DNA of 39,027 nt, from the NCBI GenBank assembly GCA_046714175.1, contig JBKKBI010000024.1, forward strand, positions 1 to 39,027, in the 5' to 3' direction. The position numbers and the translations under genes are program-made. The notes under the pieces were generated by a model. It did no database searches, was not told the DNA's origin, and saw only the letters and a program-made list of their open reading frames with translations. Positions 15,219-23,022 of the stretch are shown here, in pieces (position 1 is the stretch's first letter; each line of letters starts with the position of its first letter). Source of the stretch: UBA11373 sp046714175 (lineage in GTDB: Bacteria > Actinomycetota > Acidimicrobiia > Spongiisociales > UBA11373).

Positions 15219-17114
15219 TCAGCCCGGTGCGACCGCGAACTGGGTGCGGAACAGCTCGGCGTACAGGCCACCGGCGGCGAGCAGCGAGTCGTGAGTTCCC
15301 TCTTCGACCAGCCGTCCCCGATCGAGAACCAGGATGCGGTCGGCGGCGAGCACCGTGGACAGGCGATGGGCGATGACGAACGAAGTGCGCCCGGCCATCA
15401 CCCGCTCCAGTGCGTCCTTGATCAGGGCTTCGGAGCGGGCATCGAGGTGCGAGGTGGCCTCGTCCAGGACCAGGATGCGGGGATCCTTGAGGATCACCCG
15501 GGCGATCGCCACCCGCTGCTTCTCCCCGCCGGACAGCCGATACCCGCGCTCACCGACAACGGTCTCGTATCCCTCGGGAAGCCCGGAGATGAACTCCGCG
15601 ATGTTGGCAGCCGTAGCCGCAGCCTCGATCTGGCCCTGAGTGGCGTCAGGCCGGGCGTAACGCAGGTTGGCCCCGATCGAGTCGTGGAACAGATAATTCT
15701 CCTGTGTGACCACACCGACAGTGCGGGCGATGGTCTCGAACGAAAGGGTGCGCACATCGTGGCCGTCGATCAGCACCCGGCCCGTGGTGGCGTCGTACAG
15801 CCGCGGGATGAGATAGGTGACGGTGGTCTTGCCGGCGCCGCTCGGTCCCACCAGGGCCACCAGGCTTCCCGGGGCAACGTCGAAGTCGAGGTGCTCTATG
15901 GCCTTGCCGCGGCCGGAGACCGGCACCACCGGCGGCGCCATCGCGTCGGCGAAGCCGCGCCGCGACAGCCGCTCGACGTAGGCCAATCCCTCCGGTGTCG
16001 CCGCGCGATAGTCGAAGGAGACATTCTCGAATGTCACCCGTCCGACGACCTCATCGAGCCGCACCGCGGGTACCGGATCGGCCACGTCATGGGGCAGATC
16101 GAGCACCTCGAACACGCGCTCGAAGGAAACCAACGAGGTGGCCAGCTCGACCCGCGTGTTGGAGAGGGCCGATAGTGGGCCGTACAGCTGTCCCAGATAC
16201 GCCGACAGGGCGACGATCTCACCGATGGTCAATTCGCCTCGGATGACAAGCACCGCACCGAGCCAGAAGACCACGGCGGTGCCGAGAGCGCTTACCACGC
16301 CAAGGGCCATGAAGAACCAGCGTCCGATCAATGCCCGCCGTACCCCGAGGTCGCGAACGGTTCCGGCATGCGTGGCAAACCTGTGGTCTTCGTCGGCGGT
16401 GCGCCCGAAGAGTTTCACCAGCAGCGCGCCGCTGAGATTCAGCGTCTCGTTCATCGCAGAGTTCATCCGGGCGTTCGCCTGCATCTGGTCTCTCGTGACA
16501 CGGCGCAGGACGCGCCCTACCCGGCGGCTCGGCCAGATGAACAGCGGGAGGATCGCGATCGCGACGACGGTGAGCCGCCACTCCAGAATCAGCATGATCA
16601 CGCCGGTCGCGACCACGGCCAAGCCGTTCGACGCCACCGACACCAGGGTTCCGGTCACCGCCGATTGTGCGCCGACCACATCGCTGTTGAGACGCGACAT
16701 CAGCTCCCCGGGCCGTGTGGTCGTGAAGAACCCGAGGGACATCCGCTGCAGGTGCGCGTACACGCCGGTGCGCAGGTCGAAGATCATCCCTTCGCCGGCT
16801 CGTGACGATGCCCAGCGCTGCACCACGCCCACCACGCCGTTGATGAGCGGTACGGCGACCATGCCTATTCCCAGCAAGGTCACCCGCAACATGTCCCCGG
16901 CCGGGATGGCGGTGTCGAGGAGGTCCCGCATCAGCAGCGGCGGTACTAGTGAGATCAGGGTGATCACGACGATGGTGACCACCACGACGCCGAGCATCCG
17001 GCGATAGGGACGGGCGTAGGCGAGTACGCGGCGCAGCAGAGCCCGATCGATCGTCGGGCGATCCTGCTCCTCGTCGTATTGGATGTAGGACCACCAATTG
17101 CCCTGGTGGAACAC
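15219..17114 (-). CDS. ABC exporter half-transporter (fused membrane and ATPase domains)
   Basis: 631 residues. Membrane segments lie near 40-60, 78-100, 155-178, 182-197, 262-292 and around 297-315, followed by a nucleotide-binding domain with Walker A GPSGAGKTT (423-431), Q-loop Gln471, signature LSGGEKQR (527-534), Walker B ILVLDEATSHLD (547-558) and H-loop IAHRLS. All ATPase residues are intact. About 30 extra residues (372-402) separate the A-loop Tyr369 from the first NBD strand, as in some other actinobacterial exporters. It probably works as a homodimer exporting a lipid or drug; no second half-transporter is nearby. GTG 17114 is preceded by an AAAGGG ribosome site (about 17119-17124). 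Divergence from the neighbouring lipoprotein suggests independent expression. Confidence 0.92.
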   Translation of the reverse strand: MFHQGNWWSYIQYDEEQDRPTIDRALLRRVLAYARPYRRMLGVVVVTIVVITLISLVPPLLMRDLLDTAIPAGDMLRVTLLGIGMVAVPLINGVVGVVQRWASSRAGEGMIFDLRTGVYAHLQRMSLGFFTTTRPGELMSRLNSDVVGAQSAVTGTLVSVASNGLAVVATGVIMLILEWRLTVVAIAILPLFIWPSRRVGRVLRRVTRDQMQANARMNSAMNETLNLSGALLVKLFGRTADEDHRFATHAGTVRDLGVRRALIGRWFFMALGVVSALGTAVVFWLGAVLVIRGELTIGEIVALSAYLGQLYGPLSALSNTRVELATSLVSFERVFEVLDLPHDVADPVPAVRLDEVVGRVTFENVSFDYRAATPEGLAYVERLSRRGFADAMAPPVVPVSGRGKAIEHLDFDVAPGSLVALVGPSGAGKTTVTYLIPRLYDATTGRVLIDGHDVRTLSFETIARTVGVVTQENYLFHDSIGANLRYARPDATQGQIEAAATAANIAEFISGLPEGYETVVGERGYRLSGGEKQRVAIARVILKDPRILVLDEATSHLDARSEALIKDALERVMAGRTSFVIAHRLSTVLAADRILVLDRGRLVEEGTHDSLLAAGGLYAELFRTQFAVAPG

Positions 17115-17140
17115 GCCGCCCTTTCGCCGTCGGGAGATCG

Positions 17141-17146
17141 AGGGTA
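17141..17146 (-). promoter_or_regulatory. -10 box for ABC exporter gene
   Basis: TACCCT on the minus strand, 26 nt before the GTG. This gives a short leader with a Shine-Dalgarno, so this gene is leadered. Confidence 0.4.
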
Positions 17147-17170
17147 TCGCGCCCCGCCCTCCTAGGAGCG

Positions 17171-17851
17171 TCAGGGGAGATTGATGATCAACGACAGCGG
17201 GATGGTGGATTCGGCCATGGCGAAGCAGGCGGCCTCGCTCATGCCGGTGCGACAGAAGAGCTGATACACATATGGCCCGTCGACCCAGGCGAGCTCGCGT
17301 CCGTCGGTGACCTGGAACGAGAAGATCTCGCCCCCGACGTCATCGGCGCTCGACTTCAGCCCGACGCGCAGCACTGCCAGCTGCCCATCGCTCCGGGGCA
17401 GGCCATAGGGCTCGCCGATCCAGAGACCAAAAGCCGCGGTGGTGGAGGCATCGAGGATCCCGGTCAGAGCATCGAAGTTCAGCTGCGACGACACGTGGGT
17501 CACCCGTTCGGGAGCGAGTTGGGGGAACTCGATGCCCGGAAGGGCGGTGGCGATCTCGCGCCGGCTCGCCTGGACGAATGGATCTTCCTGGTCGCCGCGC
17601 AACCACACCGCGGTGATCAGTTCGTCCCGACCCAACCCGGCGGTGTCGGCCCCGACGACATCGTTGGACCAGACCAGGTCCGTGATCGGCTCGAGCCGTA
17701 AGAGCTGGCTCTGGGGCGGGGCGAGGGTGGTCGATGTGGTCGCACCCGACCCGTAGACGATGCGATGGGACAGGTCGCCAACCCCGCCGAGGGCGTCACC
17801 GCACGCCGCCAGCAGGATGGCGTTCAGGATGAGAATGGCGAGGCGGCGCAT
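17171..17851 (-). CDS. Lipoprotein of unknown function
   Basis: 226 residues. Signal peptide with lipobox LLAAC and lipidated Cys17, then a short linker with SGATTSTT (35-42). I do not recognise the mature domain. It contains VWLRGDQEDPFVQASRREI, a likely small alpha/beta sensor-like fold with WIGEPYGLPRSDGQLAVLRVG, and three Cys near the C-terminus (CRTGMSEAACF) that may form a disulphide outside the cell. ATG 17851 is preceded by GAAGGG at good spacing. It is divergent from the lipoate-ligase-like gene. A GerMN-like domain was considered, but no signature could be confirmed. Confidence 0.75.
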   Translation of the reverse strand: MRRLAILILNAILLAACGDALGGVGDLSHRIVYGSGATTSTTLAPPQSQLLRLEPITDLVWSNDVVGADTAGLGRDELITAVWLRGDQEDPFVQASRREIATALPGIEFPQLAPERVTHVSSQLNFDALTGILDASTTAAFGLWIGEPYGLPRSDGQLAVLRVGLKSSADDVGGEIFSFQVTDGRELAWVDGPYVYQLFCRTGMSEAACFAMAESTIPLSLIINLP

Positions 17852-17910
17852 CGGGCCCTTCGATTCGGCAAGACGATTATCGCGGCCGCACCATCCAACC
17901 GGTGGATGCC

Positions 17911-17916
17911 TAGCCT
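17911..17916 (+). promoter_or_regulatory. -10 box for lipoate-type acyltransferase gene
   Basis: TAGCCT, 9 nt before ATG 17926. Confidence 0.45.
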
Positions 17917-17925
17917 CCGCCAGCA

Positions 17926-18672
17926 ATGTTGCGGCTCGTCGTCGACCGCTTCGATCCCCCGGCCTTCGACACTGCGGTCTCCGCCGCAGTGCTGGCCCGC
18001 GTTGCCGCGGGCACGGATCCCCCGACGCTCCGGCTGTGGTCGCCACTTCGCGCCGTCGCATTCGGTCGCCAGGATCGGGCCCGGCCCGGTTACCGGGCAG
18101 CCGTCGCCGCGGTGACCGGCCTTGGGTTTGCCGCCGTCGAACGCCTCGCCGGGGGGCGGGCCGCGGTATTCCACGAAGGCACGCTGGCGTTTTCCTGGGC
18201 CATGCCCGACAGCGCGGGACCGGCCGCGATCCGGCCGCGCTTCGCCGCAGTCTCCGGACTGGTGGCCGAGGCGCTCGCCGGCCTGGGACTCGACGCTCGC
18301 ATCGGGGAGATACCCGGGGAGTACTGCCCCGGAGAGTGGTCGGTCAACCTTTCCGGAAGGCACAAGGTCATGGGGGTGGGCCAGCGTCTGATCCGGGGCG
18401 GGGCACACGTCGGCGGAGTGATCGTGGTCGCCGATGCCCCGTTGGTGAATCGGCCGCTGCTCCCTGCCTACCGCCTTCTGGAATACGAGTGGCGACCGGA
18501 GGCGACCGGGGCAGTCGACAACGTTCTCGTCGGTGCCAGCCCGCACACAGTGGCCGCCGCACTCCTCGATGCCATCCGGGAAGGCGGGGAGGAGATCACC
18601 ACAGCAACCCTCGATGACGATTGCCTGGAGCTGGCCGCGGTGATGGCACCCGAACACGACCCCACCGGATAG
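17926..18672 (+). CDS. LplA/LipM-superfamily lipoyl or octanoyl transferase
   Basis: 248 residues, BPL/LplA/LipB catalytic fold. Landmarks are LRLWSPLRAVAFGRQD (35-50), RLAGGRAAVFHEGTLAFSW (73-91) with the acyl-binding glycines and His83, and the invariant Lys147 in GRHKVMGVGQR. Cys134 in GEYCPGEWSVNL lies just before the Lys strand, where LipM-type octanoyltransferases carry their acyl-thioester Cys. Octanoyl transfer is thus possible alongside ATP-dependent lipoate ligation. There is no C-terminal LplA accessory domain, which favours the transferase. It would modify lipoyl domains of 2-oxoacid dehydrogenases or GcvH; none is in the window. Confidence 0.82.
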   Translation: MLRLVVDRFDPPAFDTAVSAAVLARVAAGTDPPTLRLWSPLRAVAFGRQDRARPGYRAAVAAVTGLGFAAVERLAGGRAAVFHEGTLAFSWAMPDSAGPAAIRPRFAAVSGLVAEALAGLGLDARIGEIPGEYCPGEWSVNLSGRHKVMGVGQRLIRGGAHVGGVIVVADAPLVNRPLLPAYRLLEYEWRPEATGAVDNVLVGASPHTVAAALLDAIREGGEEITTATLDDDCLELAAVMAPEHDPTG

Positions 18673-18675
18673 CCT
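18670..18675 (+). promoter_or_regulatory. -10 box for aroQ
   Basis: TAGCCT, whose TAG is also the stop codon of the upstream gene, 6 nt before ATG 18682. Confidence 0.55.
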
Positions 18676-18681
18676 CAGCCC

Positions 18682-19146
18682 ATGCGGATCCTCGTGGTCA
18701 ACGGACCCAACCTGAACCTGCTCGGGGCGCGCCGCCCCGACATCTACGGGACGACCACCCTGGGCGAACTCGAGGACCTATGTCGCCGCTGGGGCGCCGA
18801 CCTGGGATGCGAAGTCGCCGTGTTCCAATCCAACCACGAGGGAGAGATCATCGATCGCCTCCATGAGGCGATCGGCCGCTGTGATGGGGTGGTGATCAAC
18901 CCCGGAGCCCTGGCGCACTACTCATATGCGCTCCACGACGCCATCGAGGCCACGGCGCTGGCGACGGTCGAAGTACACATCTCGGACATTGGCGGGCGAG
19001 AGCCGTGGCGAGCAGTCTCGGTGGTGAGCGCCGCCTGCCGGGCGACGATCAGTGGCCGCGGCATCGATGGCTACCGACTCGCTCTCGAGACGCTGGTCGG
19101 GCCGATCACCCCGCCGCCAGAGCCCGCCACCGCTCCAGACCGGTGA
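18682..19146 (+). CDS. aroQ: 3-dehydroquinate dehydratase, type II
   Basis: 154 residues, the third step of the shikimate pathway, converting 3-dehydroquinate to 3-dehydroshikimate. Motifs: NGPNLNLLGARRPDIYG (7-23) with catalytic Tyr22 and the essential Arg on the lid, FQSNHEGEIID (48-58), INPGALAHYSYALHDA (72-87), and EVHISDIGGRE (97-107) with His99. The usual HISN is HISD here, and the usual THTS is AHYS; both lie in the substrate pocket but catalytic residues are kept. The 3' end overlaps the 3' end of the aspartate aminotransferase gene on the other strand by 41 bp. Confidence 0.93.
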   Translation: MRILVVNGPNLNLLGARRPDIYGTTTLGELEDLCRRWGADLGCEVAVFQSNHEGEIIDRLHEAIGRCDGVVINPGALAHYSYALHDAIEATALATVEVHISDIGGREPWRAVSVVSAACRATISGRGIDGYRLALETLVGPITPPPEPATAPDR

Positions 19147-20296
19147 CGAGGTCGGCGTCGTCGAGGGCGAATGACAATCGCAACGAGCCGGGGGCGCCGA
19201 AGCCCTCCCCTGGCACGACTGCGATCTCGGCGCGCTCCAGAAGGACCTCGGCCAGTTGCTGGGTCGTTTCCGCCCTCATCCCGGGCAGCGCCCGCGAGAG
19301 ATCGATGCGGGGGAAGGCATAGAACGCCCCCTGCGGGTCCAACACTTCGACACCGGGGAGCACGCCGAGCATCTCGTACATGACGCCGCGCCGCCGGTCG
19401 AATGCGGCTCGCATCGCTGCCACCGATTCCTGCGGTCCCTGCAGCGCAGCCAGTGCGGCCAACTGGGAGACATTGGCCACGTTGGAAACCGAGTGCGACT
19501 GCAGCCGGGCGACGGCAGCCGCGATCTCGGGCGGCCCGACCATCCAGCCGACGCGCCACCCGGTCATGGCATACGTCTTGGCCACGCTGTTGACCACGAC
19601 GCACCGCTCCGCGGCCTCGGGAGCTACCGCCGGCAACGAAGCGAAGCGGGCATCGCCGTATGTGAAATGCTCATAGATCTCGTCGGTGAGCACCCAGATG
19701 CCGTGCTTGGCCGCCCACGATCCGATCGCCGCCACCTCGTCGGGGGGATAGACCGCCCCGGTCGGGTTGGTGGGCGAGCAGAACACCAGCAACTTGGTGC
19801 GTGCGGTGCGAGCCGCCTCGAGATCGGCAACGCTCACCCGGTATCCCGACTCGAACCGTGCCGGCACCGTGCGTACCACTCCCCCGGCCAGCGCCACGAT
19901 CTCGGGATAGGAGACCCAGTACGGCGCCGGCACCAGCACCTCGTCGCCGGGGTCGAGCAACGCGGTGCACACGCCGAAGACCGCTCCCTTGGCACCAACC
20001 GTGATGGTCACCCCGTCGGGGGTACAGGCGAACCCCGAGTCACGCTGCGTCTTGGCGGCAACGGCAGCGCGGAGTTCGGCGAGGCCCGCGGGAGAGGAGT
20101 AATGGTGGGCCCGGGGGTCTGCCGCGGCGCGCTGCGCTGCGGCGACGATGTGGTCGGGGGTGGCGAAGTCGGGCTCACCGGCGCCGAACCCGATGACCGG
20201 GCGCCCGGCGGCCCGCAAGGCCGCGGCCCGGCCCGAGATCGCCATCGTGGCGGAGTCGGAAAGGGCGGCGAGGCGTCGGGAGATCGATCCGGTCAC
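19106..20296 (-). CDS. aspC: Aspartate aminotransferase-like class I PLP enzyme
   Basis: 396 residues from GTG 20296, chosen because TACCTT lies 9 nt upstream and SRRLAALSDSATMAI then sits at the family's usual N-terminus; an upstream GTG (20320) would add 8 residues. PLP-binding residues are present: Lys240 in NSVAKTYAMTGWR, Asp205 and Tyr208 in TDEIYEH, Asn177 in SPTNPTG, and a substrate-carboxylate Arg near the end (SLRLSFA). The IGFGAGEPDFATPDH motif (35-49) is typical of the Ib subgroup. It transfers the amino group of aspartate to 2-oxoglutarate; aromatic or prephenate side activities are possible. Cytoplasmic. Confidence 0.9.
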   Translation of the reverse strand: MTGSISRRLAALSDSATMAISGRAAALRAAGRPVIGFGAGEPDFATPDHIVAAAQRAAADPRAHHYSSPAGLAELRAAVAAKTQRDSGFACTPDGVTITVGAKGAVFGVCTALLDPGDEVLVPAPYWVSYPEIVALAGGVVRTVPARFESGYRVSVADLEAARTARTKLLVFCSPTNPTGAVYPPDEVAAIGSWAAKHGIWVLTDEIYEHFTYGDARFASLPAVAPEAAERCVVVNSVAKTYAMTGWRVGWMVGPPEIAAAVARLQSHSVSNVANVSQLAALAALQGPQESVAAMRAAFDRRRGVMYEMLGVLPGVEVLDPQGAFYAFPRIDLSRALPGMRAETTQQLAEVLLERAEIAVVPGEGFGAPGSLRLSFALDDADLVTGLERWRALAAG

Positions 20297-20305
20297 GAGG
20301 CGGCC

Positions 20306-20311
20306 AAGGTA
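20306..20311 (-). promoter_or_regulatory. -10 box for aspartate aminotransferase gene
   Basis: TACCTT on the minus strand, 9 nt before GTG 20296. Confidence 0.4.
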
Positions 20312-20352
20312 GCGGGCCACGCGGCACCGGCGAACCGTGGCTCGTGCCGTCC

Positions 20353-20358
20353 TAGCCT
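20353..20358 (+). promoter_or_regulatory. -10 box for sixA
   Basis: TAGCCT, 6 nt before ATG 20365; divergent from the aminotransferase promoter. Confidence 0.55.
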
Positions 20359-20364
20359 CCGCCC

Positions 20365-20841
20365 ATGGCCACCCTGCTCCTCATCCGTCACGCCAAGGCC
20401 GAGCGCCCCCCAGGTGTCGCCGACATGGATCGCGATCTATCGCCACGGGGGGAACGCGATGCGGCGTTGCTCGGCAGGTTTCTCGCCGTGGCATTTCCCC
20501 GCCCCCGTCTCGTGCTCACCTCGCCAGCGCGCCGCGCCCATCGCACCGCCGAGATCGTCGTCGCCGCCGCAGGCTGGAAGTCGCCGATCGAGTCGGTCGA
20601 CCGTCTCTACGGCGGGTCGGTTGGGGATCTGCTCCGCAGTCTCGCCGCGGCCGATGCCGACCCGGTCGTGTCCTTCGGTCATCAACCGACGTGGTCGACG
20701 GCAGTGACCACGATCATGGGAGGTGGGGCCATCGACATGGTCACGGGGGCCGCCGCGTGCCTCGACGGTGCGCCCGAGCCCGGTGGCGGCCACCTACGGT
20801 GGATGGTGACGCCGGCGAGCCTGGGAGGCGGCCCGGCGTGA
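20365..20841 (+). CDS. sixA: Phosphohistidine phosphatase SixA family
   Basis: 158 residues, histidine-phosphatase fold. The RHG motif is LIRHAKAE with the phospho-accepting His9 and Arg8; Arg28 (LSPRGER) and Arg57/Arg60 (TSPARRAHRTAE) follow, and the second catalytic His106 is in SFGHQPTW. These short members remove phosphate from phosphohistidine on signalling or PTS proteins or act on other small phosphoesters. Substrate here unknown. The last bases overlap the start of an MFS transporter by 4 bp (GTGA). Confidence 0.9.
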   Translation: MATLLLIRHAKAERPPGVADMDRDLSPRGERDAALLGRFLAVAFPRPRLVLTSPARRAHRTAEIVVAAAGWKSPIESVDRLYGGSVGDLLRSLAAADADPVVSFGHQPTWSTAVTTIMGGGAIDMVTGAAACLDGAPEPGGGHLRWMVTPASLGGGPA

Positions 20842-21986
20842 CCCTGCGGGGCACGATCGCGTTTCTCACCGGATCCCGACTGGCGGTGAACACGGCGCAC
20901 CGCTTCGTCTTCCCTTTCTTGCCTGCGATCGCGCGCGGACTCGGAATCTCTCTGGAGCGCGCCGGCTTGCTCCTGTCGGCGCGCTCGCTGGCCTTCGTCG
21001 CCACCCCGATGGTGGTGGCCACGGTGGGACGCGGTGAGCGCAGGGTGCGCCTGGTGGTTTTCGGCCTGTCGCTGATGGCCGTCGGCGCGGCCATCACCGC
21101 CGCCACGGGTGTCGTCGCCGGCGCGCTCATCGGATTCATACTTCTCGGCGTGGGCAAGCCGTCATTCGACGCCGCCGCCCAGGCATACGTCGCCGACCGC
21201 ACCCCGTATCACCGCCGGGCCCGGTATCTCTCGATTCTGGAACTCACCTGGGCGGGAGGGATGCTGGTCGGCGCCCCGACCGCGGGATGGCTGATCGCCA
21301 ACTGGGGATGGCGAGCCCCGTTCTGGGCGGTCTCCGCGCTGCTGGTGGCCGCCGCCGCGGCCGCACCGCGGGTGCTGGAGCCGGACGCGCCCCACGGGGG
21401 CGGAACGATCACGCCGCTCCACCCTGATCGCCCGCTGCTGGCGCTGTTCGGCGCCGGCCTGCTGTTCTCGTTCGCCGCTGAGAACACCTTCGTCGTCTTC
21501 GGCGCCTGGCTCGAAGACGGCTTTGCCCTATCTCTCGCCGGCCTCGGCCTGGCAGCCACCGCCATCGCGATGGCCGAGCTCCTCGGTGAAGGCTCCGTAT
21601 TCCTGTTCGCCGACCGCCTCGGACCCCGGCGCATGGTGGCACTCGGTCTGGGCGCCTCCGGACTCGGTTACCTGGGCCTGGCGATGGTTGCCGGCAGCCT
21701 GGCGGCGGGCCTGGTCGTACTGGCCCTCACTTTCATCGCCTTCGAGATCACGGTCGTGGCCACCGTCCCTCTGGCCACCGAGGCCGCGCCGGAGGCGCGC
21801 AGCCGCGTTCTGGCCTGGCTCATGGTGGCCGTCGGCATCGGGCGGGCGCTCGGCGACGCCATCGGTCCGCCCCTGTACTCATGGAAAGGGATTCCGGCCA
21901 CCGGCGTGGTGTCGGCGGCCGCGGCCGGCCTGGCGTTGGCAGTCTTGCTGCTCGGGCTCTCCGGACCGGGACGCCAGCTTCGCTAG
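20838..21986 (+). CDS. Major facilitator superfamily transporter
   Basis: 382 residues, starting at a GTG within the sixA stop. About 12 hydrophobic segments are spread over the whole length. The loop RGERRVRL between helices 2 and 3 stands in for the MFS motif A, and GVGKPSFDAAAQAYVADRTPYHRRARYLSILEL is typical of the helix 4-5 region in drug/sugar MFS proteins. It likely exports a small molecule using the proton gradient; the substrate cannot be read. Coupling to a SixA-type phosphatase is unusual and could be coincidental. Two hairpins follow the stop. Confidence 0.85.
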   Translation: MTLRGTIAFLTGSRLAVNTAHRFVFPFLPAIARGLGISLERAGLLLSARSLAFVATPMVVATVGRGERRVRLVVFGLSLMAVGAAITAATGVVAGALIGFILLGVGKPSFDAAAQAYVADRTPYHRRARYLSILELTWAGGMLVGAPTAGWLIANWGWRAPFWAVSALLVAAAAAAPRVLEPDAPHGGGTITPLHPDRPLLALFGAGLLFSFAAENTFVVFGAWLEDGFALSLAGLGLAATAIAMAELLGEGSVFLFADRLGPRRMVALGLGASGLGYLGLAMVAGSLAAGLVVLALTFIAFEITVVATVPLATEAAPEARSRVLAWLMVAVGIGRALGDAIGPPLYSWKGIPATGVVSAAAAGLALAVLLLGLSGPGRQLR

Positions 21987-22010
21987 AAGCGCCCGCGATC
22001 GGCTCGCGGG
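21977..22010 (+). terminator. Two successive hairpins at MFS gene 3' end
   Basis: GCTTC/GAAGC (21977-21990; the loop holds part of the TAG stop) and CCCGCGA/TCGCGGG (21992-21998 and 22004-22010, 5-base loop). They lie between convergent genes, so the second can serve both strands. Confidence 0.55.
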
Positions 22011-22012
22011 GT

Positions 22013-22951
22013 CTAGAGGCGACCCAGGCGATCGACCAGAAGGTCGAAGAATCCGTCGGCGTCGATGCCGCGGATCCAATGGGCGTTGTGGGGACGGTCG
22101 GTCATCCCCCACCAGTCGGCCACCGTCATCCCCATTGTCAGTTCCGAATCCACTTCGACCGTGACGTTGATCATGCGTCCCGCGAACAAGTCGGGTCGCA
22201 AGAGGTAAGCGATCACACAGGGATCGTGAAGCGGTCCGCCTTCCATCCCGTACTTCTCGACGTCGTAGCGTTCATAGAAGGTGAGCAGACCGTGCACCGC
22301 AATGCCCAAGGGTGTTCCCATGGCGGCGAACCGATCTAGACGCCGCGGCAGCATCAGGGCGCGGTGGGTGACATCGAGGGACATGACCGTGATCGGAATG
22401 CCGGAGCGAAACACGATGTCGGCGGCGTGCGGGTCGACATATATGTTGAACTCCGCAGTCGGTGTGGTGTTGCCCCCCTCGAAGAAACCGCCCCCCATGA
22501 GCACGATCTCAGAGATACGGGAAGCGATCTCGGGAGCGCGGACGAGGGCGGTGGCGACGTTGGTCAGCGGCCCGAACGGACAGATGGTGATCGCCCCAGG
22601 CTCATGCTCCAGAACCAGTTCGACGATGCGATCGACAGCGTGACCGGATGCGACCGGTGTCACCGGGTCAGGGAGTTCCGCTCCGTCGAGCCCGGTCTTG
22701 CCGTGCACGTACTCGGCGGTTATCCGGGGGCGCACCATCGGCCGATCACACCCGGCGTACACCGGTACCTCCGGGCGTCCCGCCAACTCCACCATCTTGA
22801 GTGAGTTGATCGTCGTGAGCGGGAGCGGAACGTTGCCGGCCACGGCAGTCACCGCCAGAACATCGAGCTCCTCGGGCGAGGCCAGCGCGAGCAGAATGGC
22901 GACGGCGTCGTCCTGACCCGGATCGGTGTCGATGATAATCCTGCGTGGCAT
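22013..22951 (-). CDS. Nucleoside hydrolase (IunH/RihA-like)
   Basis: 312 residues. The calcium-binding signature IIIDTDPGQDDAVAILLAL lies at 5-23 (Asp10, Asp14, Asp15). EFNIYVDPHAADIVF binds the ribose, and HDPCVIAYLLRPDLF carries the last calcium-ligand Asp. The enzyme cleaves the N-glycosidic bond of ribonucleosides to give base and ribose. Base preference is not predictable. ATG 22951 is set by the TAGCCT box 8 nt upstream and the immediate family motif; longer in-frame starts have no family sequence. It is divergent from a 5'-nucleotidase-like gene, so the two could form a nucleotide-to-base salvage route. Confidence 0.92.
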   Translation of the reverse strand: MPRRIIIDTDPGQDDAVAILLALASPEELDVLAVTAVAGNVPLPLTTINSLKMVELAGRPEVPVYAGCDRPMVRPRITAEYVHGKTGLDGAELPDPVTPVASGHAVDRIVELVLEHEPGAITICPFGPLTNVATALVRAPEIASRISEIVLMGGGFFEGGNTTPTAEFNIYVDPHAADIVFRSGIPITVMSLDVTHRALMLPRRLDRFAAMGTPLGIAVHGLLTFYERYDVEKYGMEGGPLHDPCVIAYLLRPDLFAGRMINVTVEVDSELTMGMTVADWWGMTDRPHNAHWIRGIDADGFFDLLVDRLGRL

Positions 22952-22959
22952 GGCTCGGG

Positions 22960-22965
22960 AGGCTA
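22960..22965 (-). promoter_or_regulatory. -10 box for nucleoside hydrolase gene
   Basis: TAGCCT on the minus strand, 8 nt before ATG 22951. Confidence 0.5.
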
Positions 22966-23010
22966 GCCCCGCGCTCTGGGTTGCTCGGCAGGTCCGCCGC
23001 CCACCCCGCC

Positions 23011-23016
23011 TAGGCT
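23011..23016 (+). promoter_or_regulatory. -10 box for HAD-IG nucleotidase gene
   Basis: TAGGCT, 6 nt before ATG 23023, divergent from the nucleoside hydrolase promoter 45 bp away. Confidence 0.55.
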
Positions 23017-23022
23017 CCAATC

